Part shown: one piece after another, positions 34,627-46,132 of the stretch
Layout: every line of letters starts with the position of its first letter
Position numbering within the stretch: position 1 is the first letter of the stretch
Source: Neoconidiobolus thromboides FSU 785
Taxonomy: Eukaryota > Entomophthoromycota > Entomophthoromycetes > Entomophthorales > Neoconidiobolaceae
Assembly: GCA_025603075.1 (NCBI GenBank)
Contig: MU626300.1
Coordinates: 62,001 to 126,000, forward strand
Direction: 5' to 3'
Length of the DNA stretch: 64,000 nt
Position numbers and translations under genes: made by a program
Notes under the pieces: generated by a model
The model's database searches: none
The model's input: the letters and a program-made list of their open reading frames with translations, nothing else
What the model was told of the DNA's origin: nothing

Positions 34627-35642
34627 TATTTGTTGAAAAAATTTGATCAAAAGTAACTGAATATTCAATAATATTTATAATAAAACTCATTTACATTAAA
34701 AGAATTAAAGAATATATGATGTTTACATTTACTTCAACTCTAAAAGAATAATAAAAATATAGGCAGGTAAATGTAGCTCATAAATTTAAAAGGTTATTCT
34801 AAGTTTTATTTCAAGTAGTAAGTAGATATAATTTGTTGTACTTCATAAAAGGGTATAAAATAAAATTACCATGTGTCAAAAATAATAAGTGAATAAAATA
34901 AAAAACAAACCACTAATTAACTTATTTGCAATATCTGAAAGACAGTTTATAAATTATGAATTGTTTATTATACTAATTATACACCATGGAAAAAAGGCCC
35001 CGTTCATCAAAATTCCATATTTAAAATAGTTGTCAAGTTATAATCAATGGAATAATATCTAAATTTTAATTTTAAAACATATACTTAATCCGAGGGGAGA
35101 TGGTTTATCAGCATTGATTTGTCTAAAGTGTAGTAATGGGATTTTATAAGGCTGTAATTTAATATTAAATATCAAATTAATAAAATGACGGCTCATCAGA
35201 GAATATCTAAGAGCATTAAATGCTAATATAAAAATAGAAACACTTTAAGTAAGCGAACGGTTCATATTAAACATACAAAATTTCATTTTTTTTAGAATAA
35301 ATGTGATTAGATTTACCAACTTTATGACATAAGGTGACAGAATTTGATATCTAAAATAGAAATTTGTTGTTAGAAGATACTCCTTTCATACAATGGCTTA
35401 TTATTACTGATACAAAACACTAAGAGCTCTTTACCACATAGCCATTCATATTAGAGTTAATATCCTAGTTATGCTAACTTTAGTATTTAAAGCTTTGTTT
35501 AGTAACAAAAATTAGAAAAAGCTCAATGGGATTAATTGTATAAAGTTAATTTAATAAAAATAGCTAATTAATACAAAGAAGTTGTTATAAGAATGGTTGT
35601 AGTTGTAATTAATGACTTTGATCGAGCTTTTCTTGAAATGAA
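34627..35642. other. Intergenic gap
   Basis: About 1 kb of AT-rich sequence between the RNase T2 and small membrane protein genes, which converge. Nothing else seen. Confidence 0.4.
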
Positions 35643-35952
35643 CTAGTCCGTTCGATTGAGGATCTTTTTAACCCTAATGAAAAACTAAAAAGGGTTTAAT
35701 GATAATAATGATAGAATAAAATAAACTACTTACTGGTATTTGTATACCGACTCCAATTAAATACAAAGCAATAGGTATTAATAAGTAAACATCGGCACCA
35801 TTAAGAATAACCATAAAAGCAATAGCTATGGCACAAGCTGCTGATAATAGGAAAAGGATAAGCAAATGAATCAACCAAAATTTACGCTTAAACTTGGAAC
35901 GAGCCACTGGATTAGTTGCTACTTCTCTTGCTTCGCTGGCAGATATACCCAT
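35643..35952 (-). CDS. Small two-span membrane protein of unknown family
   Basis: Exon 1 starts at 35952 with MGISASEAREVATNPVARSK, a short basic stretch, then two hydrophobic segments (WLIHLLILFLLSAACAIAIA and VYLLIPIALYLIGVGIQIP). After IQIP there is a perfect GTAAGT donor. Splicing about 49 bp on to TTTTTAG gives FFIRVKKILNRTD and a stop at 35643; without splicing the frame ends at 35674. Both versions are about 87-92 residues with both ends probably cytosolic. I do not recognise the family. Confidence 0.5.
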
Positions 35953-37993
35953 AGTTTATGAAAAAATATCATAACAACAGTTAAACTTTATCTATTTATA
36001 TGCTTTAATTTTCGAATGGCAAAATTTGATTTCATTTTAACGATGATCTAAAACTGACACAATTCTTTGAAGCTGGTTCAATAATCTACCATATATAGAA
36101 TTAAATCCTATCATTTTTATGAAACTTGTAATTCAATACACTTTTATCCTATTATTATAAGATAAACGTTAATTATCAGCTTTTATTTCTAAAATGACTT
36201 CACATTAGTTATTTTGATTAGAGGATCTAAAATTTCGTAAATTTTATTTTAACAAATCAAGAAGCGATTAATTTCTTATTAAATGATCTGGTTAGATACA
36301 ATAAGCTAAAACAAATTTAATCAAACATCTTTAATACAAAATATTATTTATGGGGTATATAATGCCTCTTATTCTATATTAAGTATTAATTAACCTTGTT
36401 TTTTAATTGTATCTAGTATGGGTCCAGCCTAAGTTTAAGACTTTCAAATAGTCCATAAGTGCCACTCGATATAATCTGGGGAATTTTGATTCAGGTGTGC
36501 CTTGGTATAGATCTATAGACATATGCTCTAGCACTATATAAGATACGAAAGAATCTTGCTACCGATTCTATTTTTTGATTTGTATACGGACCATAGATTG
36601 TGTTTATTGTTTAGTAGTTCATGGTTTACTTTATCTACCATTAAATATAGCTAAAGTTTTGAGCTATAATCTATTTAAATTTATTGACATTAGAGAAATT
36701 TGTAAAAAATGCAAATTCTTACTTTATTTGTTTGTAATCAATTTAGTAAAATAATATTAGTTCAACCTTATTAAAAAGTCGCGAAAGAAATTTTATTAAA
36801 TTATTATATTTGTTAATTCAATTCCACTTTTGATAGAAAATTCTTGAAAGTAGTGCCATGTTTAAAAATGCTACCATCCTTTTACTTTCAATACAACTAT
36901 TTCTATTGAATTATGTCATAACAACAACCCATAGAATACAAATCATTAATCTCGATAAATATGAAAAATTGAGTTATTTATTATGGAACTCAGCTAAATT
37001 CAAGCATCATTTTTAAATCCATTTCTGTTTGATTTAATTGAATAAACAAAACTTTGAGCCAAAATTATGTTTTTTTAAATGCATATCCTGCTTTGTTTAA
37101 AACATGCAACTTTTTCAAAGGCTACTCAACTCAAATAAAACAGATATACATTTGGAAATAACACTTTTAAGTCTAACTGGGTTCTATAATAACATGATAT
37201 TTCTTCTTATTATAATTTAATTGAGTCATTTAATGAATCCTATTGACATTAACTACGCGACCCTCATTAAATTTGTTGTTATAAATGAGCCATTAAATAA
37301 ACACTAATGAGTTTATTAGATAATTAAACCACTAAGCCTATATTATAGTTCAAAATAACTCTAATCTTTATCTTAGTTCATGTTTATGTAGTGTTATAAA
37401 AAATAGCCGAGCATACAAGTTACACTTCTTTGTAATTTTATTTAATGTGAGAGGTTTCTAAGGAAAATTAAATACTATGAAGTTGAATGAATTTCATTTA
37501 TTGAATTTTTTTTATCATTATAGCCACTGTTTTAGCTTAATTTTAATAAGAGACCATTTGGCTTAATTTGGAAATTAAAATTCTAGATTGTCTTTTTGGT
37601 TTTGGCTTTAAAATAGAGTTAGAGCATGTCACTTATTTAAGATACTTATTTTCAAATATCAATATAGTTTAATATAAAATAATTTTAAGAGAGCAGTATT
37701 AGGGTTACCCTATGTTGATTAAATAGTATCTTTTGTTAAGCCTTTGTGTATCGAATTATGTTAGAGAGATAAAATTTTGATAAATTTTGAAAATAATATT
37801 ACCATTTTAGAAAAAACTAATATAAGGCTAAACTCAGACTTGGGAAATCTGTGGATTAAGTTAGATTATTTACAATTTAGGAGGATTAATACTAAAGTAT
37901 ATAAGAGAGATAAGCATTAAATATTGATATAAAAAACAAGAGTTTGTCAATATCTCATCATTTTTATTTATAAGTTTATTTGAGTTTTCTGTT
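35953..37993. other. Divergent intergenic region
   Basis: About 2 kb between the small membrane protein and the subtilisin, transcribed away from each other. GTATATAAGA at 37898-37907, about 90 bp before the subtilisin ATG, may be its TATA box. No coding or RNA signal. Confidence 0.4.
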
Positions 37994-39142
37994 ATGAAGT
38001 TAGCCTTTCTATTCTTAGTAGTCTTATTATATTGCAATGCAATCGCAGGTCAATTCCTACCCAAAACGTTTGTAATTAAATTCAAGGATGATATGTTAGG
38101 CTTAAACCTTCATCAAGCCATCAGTAATACTTTGGCGCCATTGAAGCATTTAATATTTGGACGACCCGAAGTTAGAAACATTTATAGCCATATTTTTAAA
38201 GGGTTTTCAGCTCACATGCCCGCTTTTTTAGTAGATAGGATTAAAAAATTACCACTAGTTGATGTAATTGAAGAAGACATGGTCATCAATATCAATGATT
38301 TTCAAATGAACGCGCCTTGGGGTTTGGCTAGGATTTCCCAAAGGGAGCCTATTTCAAATAACAAAACAATATATAAACATAGCCCTAATGGTGGCGAAGG
38401 TGTAGCTGTTTATGTCATAGATACCGGGGTTCGAATCACTCATGAAGAATTTGAAGGAAGAGCTGTGTTTGGAAAATCATTTACAGAAGGTAGTAATACA
38501 AGTGATGAGAACGGTCATGGTACCCATGTAGCAGCTACAGTAGCAGGAAAGACATATGGAGTAGCCAAAAAAGCACAAATTGTAGCCTTAAAAGTGTTTG
38601 ATGCTAGTGGTACTGGATCAACATCCGATATTATATCGGCGGTTGATTGGGCAGTAAAAGATAAACGAGGTAAAAATGGGAATGTACTTAATATGAGTTT
38701 GGGTGGTGGATTTAGTATGCTTCTTAACTTTGCCGTTGAAAAGGCTTACCGTAAAGATTTTGTAATAGTTGCTGCAGCTGGTAATTCGGATCAAAATGCT
38801 TGTTTTAATTCACCTGCCTCTAGCTTTAATGTTATTACCGTTGGAGCTACTAATATTACAGATCATCGAGCTTATTTTTCAAACCACGGTAATTGCGTTA
38901 ACGTGTTTGCCCCAGGGCAAAATATCCAATCGGCTTGGATTGGTAATGATAAAGATACCAAAATTATTTCAGGAACCTCCATGGCTTGTCCACATGTAGC
39001 TGGATTAGCTGCTTATTTTTTAAGTCAAGAAAAACTAAAAACATCACAAGTAGCTAATAAAATCAAAAAATTGGCTACTAAAAAAGTAGTTAAAGAGGAG
39101 GGTTTCCTATCGCCAAATATATTAGTATATAATGGCGAATAA
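37994..39142 (+). CDS. Secreted subtilisin-like serine protease (S8, proteinase K type)
   Basis: Intronless, 382 residues. Signal peptide 1-19, then an I9 inhibitor propeptide (FLPKTFVIKFKDDM through VIEEDMV, about 21-97). The mature part begins near APWGLARISQ. Catalytic residues: Asp143 in VYVIDTGV, His175 in NGHGTHVAA, Ser329 in SGTSMACPHVAG; oxyanion Asn264 in AAAGNSDQN. It degrades protein outside the cell. Proteinase K-like enzymes of this kind are strongly expanded in insect-associated fungi. It lies between two inverted ribonuclease T2 paralogues, giving a small island of secreted hydrolases. Confidence 0.95.
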   Translation: MKLAFLFLVVLLYCNAIAGQFLPKTFVIKFKDDMLGLNLHQAISNTLAPLKHLIFGRPEVRNIYSHIFKGFSAHMPAFLVDRIKKLPLVDVIEEDMVININDFQMNAPWGLARISQREPISNNKTIYKHSPNGGEGVAVYVIDTGVRITHEEFEGRAVFGKSFTEGSNTSDENGHGTHVAATVAGKTYGVAKKAQIVALKVFDASGTGSTSDIISAVDWAVKDKRGKNGNVLNMSLGGGFSMLLNFAVEKAYRKDFVIVAAAGNSDQNACFNSPASSFNVITVGATNITDHRAYFSNHGNCVNVFAPGQNIQSAWIGNDKDTKIISGTSMACPHVAGLAAYFLSQEKLKTSQVANKIKKLATKKVVKEEGFLSPNILVYNGE

Positions 39143-39324
39143 TTATAGTATTATAGATACGCTTCGATTAAGATGTGCTTCTCAGCATAAAAAGTGTGGG
39201 ACTAAGCAATGTACTAAACTATTAAAAATTATTAAATTAAAGTAAAATGAACATTGTATTTCAAAATAAAGTTTAATAAGCATACAACTTTTATTTTTTT
39301 TTATTTGAAACATAATAAATTCAT

Positions 39325-40059
39325 TTAATTTTTAATAGGATAACTAATTGTTGAAGGACAAGAACCAGCCGAAGGAGCATTAGTAATTTTAAAGTCCGAT
39401 TTACCATTCACATACATATAAACTTTAACTTCACTAATCGCACCATTAGTACAAGTAAGTTGAACTTGAGCCCCCAATTTATTAAAGGCAGCAATAATAT
39501 CACTTTTAGAGTAAGATCTACCAGGTGTAATTCCTGAACTTTTCAATGTATTATATAAATCGAATTTAGTCCTTAAAGTTAAAGCTGTCTTAAAATAATC
39601 TCTAGCATCTTGGCCTCTTTGAAAGGCAGTATAGCACTTTGGTTCATAGATAGAATAGCAAGTACCATGTTTCCCCCATTCATGTTCCCAGAAAGAGGGA
39701 TTATCTCCTTTATAAGAAGCCCAATAAGTATTCATTTGGGTTTCTAAAGAAGTATCAACGGCAACTATATTCTTAAGATCAGTGTATTGACGTGTACTGT
39801 CACAACCATTATTGGGGCCAAAACTACCATCACAGTTGTTAGGCCATAAGCCGTGAACGGTAAAGGCATCTTTAGGACCTAAACCAGGATACCACTGTAA
39901 AGCTAAGACTAATAAACCGAGCTTAGGACTACAACAAGTGTCTGTAGCACTTGCTGAACAAGAACGAATGTCATTGGAACAAGCCAATTGTTTTGTTGTC
40001 AATTGACTTAAACTGGTTAGTGTGAAAAGAGGAAATAAAATACTGGTAGTGAACTTCAT
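39325..40059 (-). CDS. Secreted ribonuclease T2 (paralogue 2)
   Basis: Intronless, 244 residues, extremely like the gene at 33895-34626 over its whole length (for example CSNDIRSCSASATD, HGLWPNNCDGS, RGQDARDYF and GRSYS shared). Signal peptide about 1-19. CAS1 FTVHGLWPNNC with His69 and CAS2 FWEHEWGKHGTC with His126, Glu127 and His131. All active-site residues are intact, so both copies should be functional. The inverted arrangement and shared promoter layout point to a local duplication. Confidence 0.95.
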   Translation of the reverse strand: MKFTTSILFPLFTLTSLSQLTTKQLACSNDIRSCSASATDTCCSPKLGLLVLALQWYPGLGPKDAFTVHGLWPNNCDGSFGPNNGCDSTRQYTDLKNIVAVDTSLETQMNTYWASYKGDNPSFWEHEWGKHGTCYSIYEPKCYTAFQRGQDARDYFKTALTLRTKFDLYNTLKSSGITPGRSYSKSDIIAAFNKLGAQVQLTCTNGAISEVKVYMYVNGKSDFKITNAPSAGSCPSTISYPIKN

Positions 40060-40104
40060 AATACAGAATAAGTTTTGTGATGAACCAAGTTAGACTTTTG
40101 TGAA

Positions 40105-40114
40105 CTTATATAGC
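40105..40114 (-). promoter_or_regulatory. TATA box of RNase T2 gene 2
   Basis: GCTATATAAG on the minus strand, about 45-55 bp before the ATG at 40059, matching the position in paralogue 1. Confidence 0.45.
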
Positions 40115-41428
40115 TTTTCAAATGCATTTGTTTTAGCTATATTTATTAATATAAATATATTATTGACTTTTTTATAACTTATTTACGGGTTATTATTTTA
40201 ATTTAGATAATAAATGCCATGTGCCATGTTTGTTTGGTTCATGATCATAGTAAAATAAAACAGTTATTGACTGTTTAAAAGGCCATATTTGCTAAAAGTT
40301 TCGATCAATTGTTAGGTTTTATTTATTTATATTACTTTAAATGCTAACATCAGTTATATCACTTATTGTACTGATAGAACTAATAAATTTAAATTTAAAA
40401 AATTTATTATACATTTTATTATAAAATTTAAATGTATAATTAATTTAAAAGCGGTTATATATGCTATCATATGTCTAAAGATGATTTAAAGCATTATGTA
40501 ACTATATTTGATATGTAAAATGAGTTTATTCAACCATAGCTTTATTAAAAATATTAAAATTTCCATAACTTCACACTTTACTTTAATTATTGATATCTAA
40601 AATAATAATTAATAATTTCACATACAACGTGGTTCTAGTATAAGGTAAAGTAATAATGATTGAAGCACTTTGTAAAAGTTGTTAATGAATTCGGTAACTT
40701 TTTCAGCTACCGCTACTTTACCACATGCTCGAAGGCGCTTGATTTTACTAATAAAATTAATGGTTTAATAAGGAATTTATAGCTAAAAGGCACATGTATT
40801 AATCTTATTCTAAAAAACCTTATTTATTAAAAAAATCATTATAATTTGATATACTATTTAAAGTAAACTATTGATTTAGGGATATTTTATCGAATTTAGT
40901 AAATTGTTTCTTTTTGTTATTATAAAGTATACTGTTGATGACTATAGTTTTCGAAACTATACAATAAGCTGGAGTATTGAGCAATTTGTTATATCAATCT
41001 ATTTTCTTAAATTATCCATGTTTTAATCTATAATTTAATTCATCTAATGCTTATGTTTTAATATTTATAATTGTCAAATACCCTCAAAGTAGTAAATATG
41101 ATCATTAGATTTAACATATTATACTACATATAGTAATAGGCTGCAGATGTTTATTTTATTTAAAAAGGAGATGAAGTAAAGAAATTTATATATTTAGATC
41201 TATGTTGTTTACAATGTTTTAATCTATTGTTAATTTATTCTTGCTTCTTATGTTAGATTATTGAGTTTTATCTTAATGTATTATAATTATTAGATTACTT
41301 AAAATTATTATATCATTTTAAAAGTTGTAATAACAACTATCAAAAAAGCATCATGAAATATAAATACACAATTTTTTCTATTAACATCAACACATCCATC
41401 ATATGAAAACTGGGCCTAAAAATCATTA
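40115..41428. other. Intergenic region
   Basis: About 1.3 kb, AT-rich. No gene or RNA seen. Confidence 0.4.
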
Positions 41429-41532
41429 TTTGGAGATGTATTTTTATGTTTAATAATTTTACTAATAATCTTTCCGCTCAATTAGCGCTTAAAAAACAAA
41501 AAAAGTAATGAAGTCAAAAAAAACATCACCAT
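41429..41532 (-). mobile_element. Foldback MITE copy 11
   Basis: Starts TTGGAGATGTATTTTT, with AATTTTACTAATAATC, TTAGCGCTTAAAAAAC and GTAATGAAGTC; ends ACATCACCA. It abuts copy 12 directly. Confidence 0.8.
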
Positions 41533-41636
41533 TTGGGGGTGTTTTTTTGTGTTTAAGAATTTTACTAACAATCTTTTCACTCGAATAGTGCTTAAAAAGT
41601 GGAAAAATAATGAAATCAAAAAAAACATCGCCATTT
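41533..41636 (-). mobile_element. Foldback MITE copy 12, head-to-tail with copy 11
   Basis: Starts TTGGGGGTGTTTTTTTG, with AAGAATTTTACTAACAATC, GAATAGTGCTTAAAAAGTGG and AATGAAATC; ends ACATCGCCA. ATTTG occurs before copy 11, between the two, and after copy 12. Confidence 0.82.
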
Positions 41637-42131
41637 GTTGTCTATAATACTAAAAAAAATGAATGCTTATGACTCATATATAATATAATATGAATGAATA
41701 ATAAGTTAAAAGTTTGAAGAGTTAAGTCAATATTTAAGTTATAAACTCAAGGCTCAAATTTTTTGTCCAATATTGATTTTTAGCAAAAATTGTGAATCAG
41801 GCACAAAATCTATAAAAATAGTTCCTTTTGCTTAATTTTAAAATGACTCAAACATGTACAGTTTTTGTTCAATGTCTATTTAATATTTCTTTTAATATTT
41901 TACGCTATATAGAAAATGTACAAAGAAGAGAAATTAGAAACTTCTATTTTTAATTTTAACCAGACTTTTAAACTTCCTATTTACTGTTTATGTTTACCAT
42001 CTAAAAATTTAAAAAACCATTTATCAAACTCAAAACTCAAACCCAACCAATCAAACTCCTATGATGACATTTATGACAAGAAAAATCTTGTCAAAACCGA
42101 AACTCTAAGTCCTTATCTTTTATCAAAAAAA
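41637..42131. other. Upstream region of the aminopeptidase gene
   Basis: The reading frame of the aminopeptidase is open back to an ATG at 41916, which would add 72 residues without resemblance to the family. This may be the 5' leader or, less likely, an N-terminal extension. Confidence 0.4.
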
Positions 42132-44075
42132 ATGAGTAAAGTCAGCAGTGTATTAACCAGTAGCTTATATGAAAAGCATACCAAAGGCTTTTTAAAATTT
42201 ATCAATGCTTCGCCCAGTCCATTCCATGCAGTAAAAAATATAAAAGAAAGATTACATGAGAATGGATTTTTGGAATTAAAAGAAAGGGATAGTTGGAATG
42301 GTAAACTGGAAAAAAATGGTAAATATTATTTTACTAGGAATCAATCAACTATTGTTGCTTTTGCTGTTGGAGAGAAATTTGTAAGTTTAGATATATTGTC
42401 TTTGTTAGTTGCTGATGATTAAATAAAAATATAGGAGCCTGGAAATGGATTTTCAATGGTAGCTGCTCATACCGATTCTCCTTGTCTTAAGGTAAATTTT
42501 CTTATTTTTAAAATAAAATAAAAATTCACTACAACATTTAGGTGAAACCAATCTCTAAGAAAGAAAAGGTTGGATATCTTCAAGTTGGTGTTCAATTATA
42601 TGGTGGCGGTTTATGGTATTTATATTAATTAAATATTGATTTATTAAACAACTAATATAATTAAAAGGCATACTTGGTTTGATCGTGATTTAGGTTTGGC
42701 TGGTAGAGTAGTTACTCAAAATAAAGACGGAGGTTTACAATCTCATCTTGTTCATATTAAACGGTATTTATTGAATAATGATCTTTACTATAATTATAAT
42801 AGCTAACTTTTATTATTTAGTCCAATTTTACGTGTACCAACATTAGCCATTCATTTAGATCGTGGTGTCAATGAAAAATTAGAATTTAATAAAGAAGACA
42901 AATTATTGCCTGTTTTAGCTACTGTTAATGAAAGGTAACTAAATACTTAAAAATGTAAATTAGTTAATTAATTGAATTAATTTAGATTAAATTCAGAACC
43001 CTCAAGTTCAACTTCTCATCATCCAGAGTTATTAAGTTTATTATCTCAAGAATTAAGTGTAGAAGGTAATTAATATATAATAGCATAATAGTATAACAAT
43101 TGAAATTCTTTTTGCATAGCTGAAAGTATTCTCGATATCGAGTTATGTTTATTTGATACTCAAGAATCATGTACCGGTGGCATCAATAATGAATTTATAT
43201 TTTCTGCCAGATTAGATAATTTAATGATGAGTTATACTACAGTTGAAGGTTTGATAGATTCCTTGGATAAACATCCATTAAATGAAGATCCAAATGTACG
43301 TTTAATGTGCTTATATGATAATGAAGAAGTTGGTTCTGCTTCTGCTTATGGAGCTGATTCTTTGTTAACTGAGTCTACTATGCGTCGTATTCAAGCTGCT
43401 GTTTCCAAAGATGCTCATACTGTAAGTTTTTTTATGATTTTTGTAATGTAAAATATTAAATCTGTAACAGACTGCTTTCGAAGAAGGCATTGCTAAAAGT
43501 TATCTAATTTCGGCTGATATGGCCCATGCTATCCATCCTAATTATAGGTAATTTATAGTTATAAAGTATCTTAAAGTGATGAAACAAAAATAATTTTACT
43601 TTTAATTAGTGATAAACATGAAAGTAACCATCAACCCAAGATCCATGGTGGTGTTGTAATTAAACATAATGCCAATCAACGTTATGCTACTACATCAGCT
43701 ACATCAGCTATCCTTAAACATATTGCCGAACGTTTAAGTCTTCCATTACAAGAATTTGTAGTACGTAATGATTGTGCCTGCGGTTCTACTATTGGCCCTA
43801 TCCTTTCTTCTAAGCTTGGTTTACAAACTATTGGTAAAGGATTTAAGAGTTAGCTAATTTTAATATAGTAATTAATGAATTGTTTTATAGATATTGGATG
43901 TCCTCAACTTTCTATGCATTCTATTCGTGAAATGGCTGGTGTTCAAGATCTTGCTCATGCTATTAAATTGTTTGAGGTAAAAGTATTGTTTTCTTCATAG
44001 TCGTTGTTTTTAATTTCATTGTAGGAATTTTATGGTTGTTTCCCAAGAGTATTAAGTAAATTTCAAGTAGATTAA
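42132..44075 (+). CDS. Aspartyl aminopeptidase, M18 family (APE4/DNPEP-like)
   Basis: Zinc peptidase that removes N-terminal Asp and Glu. From the ATG at 42132 the spliced protein is about 470 residues, the usual DNPEP/Ape4 length. Start choice: an upstream in-frame ATG at 41916 would add 72 residues not typical of the family. Key blocks: FINASPSPFHAVKNI, MVAAHTDSPCLK (zinc His/Asp), GLWHTWFDRDLGLAGRV, HLDRGVN, SARLDNLMMSYTT, LYDNEEVGSASAYGADS (catalytic Glu), ISADMAHAIHPNY and CACGSTIGPILSSKLGLQTI, with SMHSIREMAGVQD near the end. Introns of about 40-70 bp interrupt it at least eight times, all GT-AG. Cytosolic or delivered to the vacuole in yeasts. Confidence 0.93.
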
Positions 44076-44873
44076 AAAAACAATCAATTAATTAAAACCT
44101 TGTGTCTGGGATTATTTTTATTATTTAATATCTAATTGAATATATTGGCAGTTATATTATTATGATTAACTTTTTTAATATAATGATTAATATATAGCAC
44201 AAAACTTAAAGGTCAAATTATACTTTTTATTATATGCATATTTTAATCTAAATTAACATTTTAAATATTTCATAATTACATATTAATATTAATAGTATTT
44301 AAAGTTTATAGACTACTAGTAAAACCATTAACTGTAATAAAGTTGGCTATGAAAATTGAATCCAATGGAAACGTGCTACTACTTCGTTAAACTTATAAAC
44401 TTAATGGGATTTATAAAGTTAAACAATATTGAAAAGAAATTAAGAATGTTTAGTTAAAAGTTGAAAATAAAATAAAATATACTTATCATAAGATTGTTAC
44501 CTGAATTCACCTTCTTTATAAGACAAAGAATCAGGTATTAAATATTAAAAGAAAAGCAGATAAGAACATTATCACTTTGTAAAAAAGCAAAAAAAATCAA
44601 AATGATGTCTACTGATTGATTGCATTTCTTATAACAGTTACTTAGGCAGTTTTAAATGATTATTATTGCAAACAAAATACTTGGAGTTTAGTCTCTATTA
44701 AGAGAATAAAGAAGTCCTACGTCTTCTTAGTATTTGACTTTAATCTTATAATCAAATATAAAGCAAGGCTCAAACAAATGAATGGATAAACTTGATTATA
44801 AGACATCTAGGACTTAAATAAATAATAGTATATAAACTATACTTAATTTTCAAATCTTAATATCTACAAAATG
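44076..44873. other. Intergenic region
   Basis: About 800 bases, AT-rich, with no coding or RNA signal. Confidence 0.4.
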
Positions 44874-44980
44874 TATGGGGATATATTTTTGTATTTAAGA
44901 ATTTTACTAACAATTTTTCCACTCAAATAGTGCTTAAAAGATGGAAAAAGTAATGAAGCCAAAAAAAAACATTCACGTAT
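44874..44980 (-). mobile_element. Foldback MITE copy 13
   Basis: Starts TATGGGGATATATTTTTG, with AAGAATTTTACTAACAAT, AATAGTGCTTAAAAGATGG and GTAATGAAGCC; ends ACATTCACGTA. TA at both edges. Ends about 70 bp from the stop of the next gene. Confidence 0.8.
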
Positions 44981-45049
44981 AATAGTAGTAATTCAATATT
45001 CCTTAAAACAATAATTTAAATATAAATCCTTTATTAAAATGAAGCATGT

Positions 45050-45271
45050 TTAATAGTAAGGAGCAATAGTAGGACAAGTTCCTTGTACAGTTTTGGTAAC
45101 ATAAGTGGTGGCAGTTTTAGTGACTACTTCGGTAATATCTTTGCAAGTATTTCCAGAGCCTCCGGAGCCTCCAGGACTTCCAGGACTTCCAGAACTTCCA
45201 GAACTTCCAGAACCATAGGTCTGGGAAAGAGTAGAGGTAGCAAATAATACAACAATAGCTAAAAGTTTCAT
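45050..45271 (-). CDS. Tiny secreted Gly/Ser-rich protein 1
   Basis: 73 residues from the ATG at 45271 (MKLLAIVVLFATSTLSQ, a clear signal peptide). An in-frame ATG at 45313 lies only about 20 bp from the TATATAA motif, too close for a leader, so the inner start is preferred. The mature peptide is a Gly/Ser/Pro-rich run followed by NTCKDITEVVTKTATTYVTK and TVQGTCPTIAPYY. The TKTV-x3-CP-x4-YY ending is shared with the protein at 46133-46567 transcribed the other way. It may be a wall or surface protein; no catalytic domain. Confidence 0.6.
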   Translation of the reverse strand: MKLLAIVVLFATSTLSQTYGSGSSGSSGSPGSPGGSGGSGNTCKDITEVVTKTATTYVTKTVQGTCPTIAPYY

Positions 45272-45330
45272 TTTGATTTCGATGATTTTGTTTGTGTTTT
45301 TTAATAATTTCAACCCTTCAAGTTTGATAG

Positions 45331-45340
45331 TTTATATACA
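45331..45340 (-). promoter_or_regulatory. TATA box of Gly/Ser-rich gene 1
   Basis: TGTATATAAA on the minus strand about 60-70 bp before the preferred ATG at 45271. Confidence 0.4.
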
Positions 45341-46083
45341 CTTCAGATGCCTAGACACCTACATAAAAGAAAAACATTACGAACCTTAAGCCTTTGTTTA
45401 GAACATGAACTATTTTTATAACTCATTTTAAAATAATGTGTCAAGATGATATAGTTGATTCTGTTGATAAACTTAAATTATTTATCTAAAGTATTATCAT
45501 TCTTTATTTAATTCTTAAAAGGATCAATGCTCCCATTATTTTATTTACAGAATATTATTACCTTGTAACCAAGTTTTAGTAGCTTATTTTCGATCCATTC
45601 ATTTTTTGAAAAGAGCTGTTTTTAAAATAATCTCCCTTTCTTAGGCAAGAAAAAATAAAAAGGTTATTGCCTACAACAGTAAATATATTTTATGCCTAAA
45701 AACAAAATACTTTTCATGTAAAAAAATCAATTGTGGCAATTTCATACCCTCATGAATATAAATCAAATCATCTAAAAACAAGATTATTTTAGAAACAACC
45801 TTGAATTTATTTTATTACCATTTAAACATTATTTGAATCAATGACACCAAAAAATGTGACGGCTTTTTTTAAGGTTGAAATTAAAAATTAGAGTTTAGCT
45901 AGAAAATAAGTTTAAAACTTAGAAGAGATAAACTAAATCAATTCTATTCAAGCAGTAGGATGATTATATGATATAAAACATCATTAAGCTACTTCCTCGA
46001 GGTCAATTTCAATTAAAAATAGATTCCTTTAAAAGCCCATATTTTTATGTATCTTTTCTTCTAGACCCGTCCTCTATCCAGGC
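45341..46083. other. Divergent region between the two Gly-rich genes
   Basis: About 750 bases separating the two head-to-head secreted-protein genes. AT-rich; no other gene seen. Confidence 0.4.
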
Positions 46084-46091
46084 TATAAAAA
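46084..46091 (+). promoter_or_regulatory. TATA box of Gly-rich gene 2
   Basis: TATAAAAA about 42-50 bp before the ATG at 46133. Confidence 0.45.
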
Positions 46092-46132
46092 AGAACATGG
46101 CCAACCCTAATCTTTTATATTAAAAACAAAAA

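Noticed and set aside
41916-42131. 72-residue N-terminal extension of the aminopeptidase, possibly a vacuolar propeptide
   Set aside because: Not similar to known M18 N-termini, and the downstream ATG gives the exact family length; kept as an alternative only.
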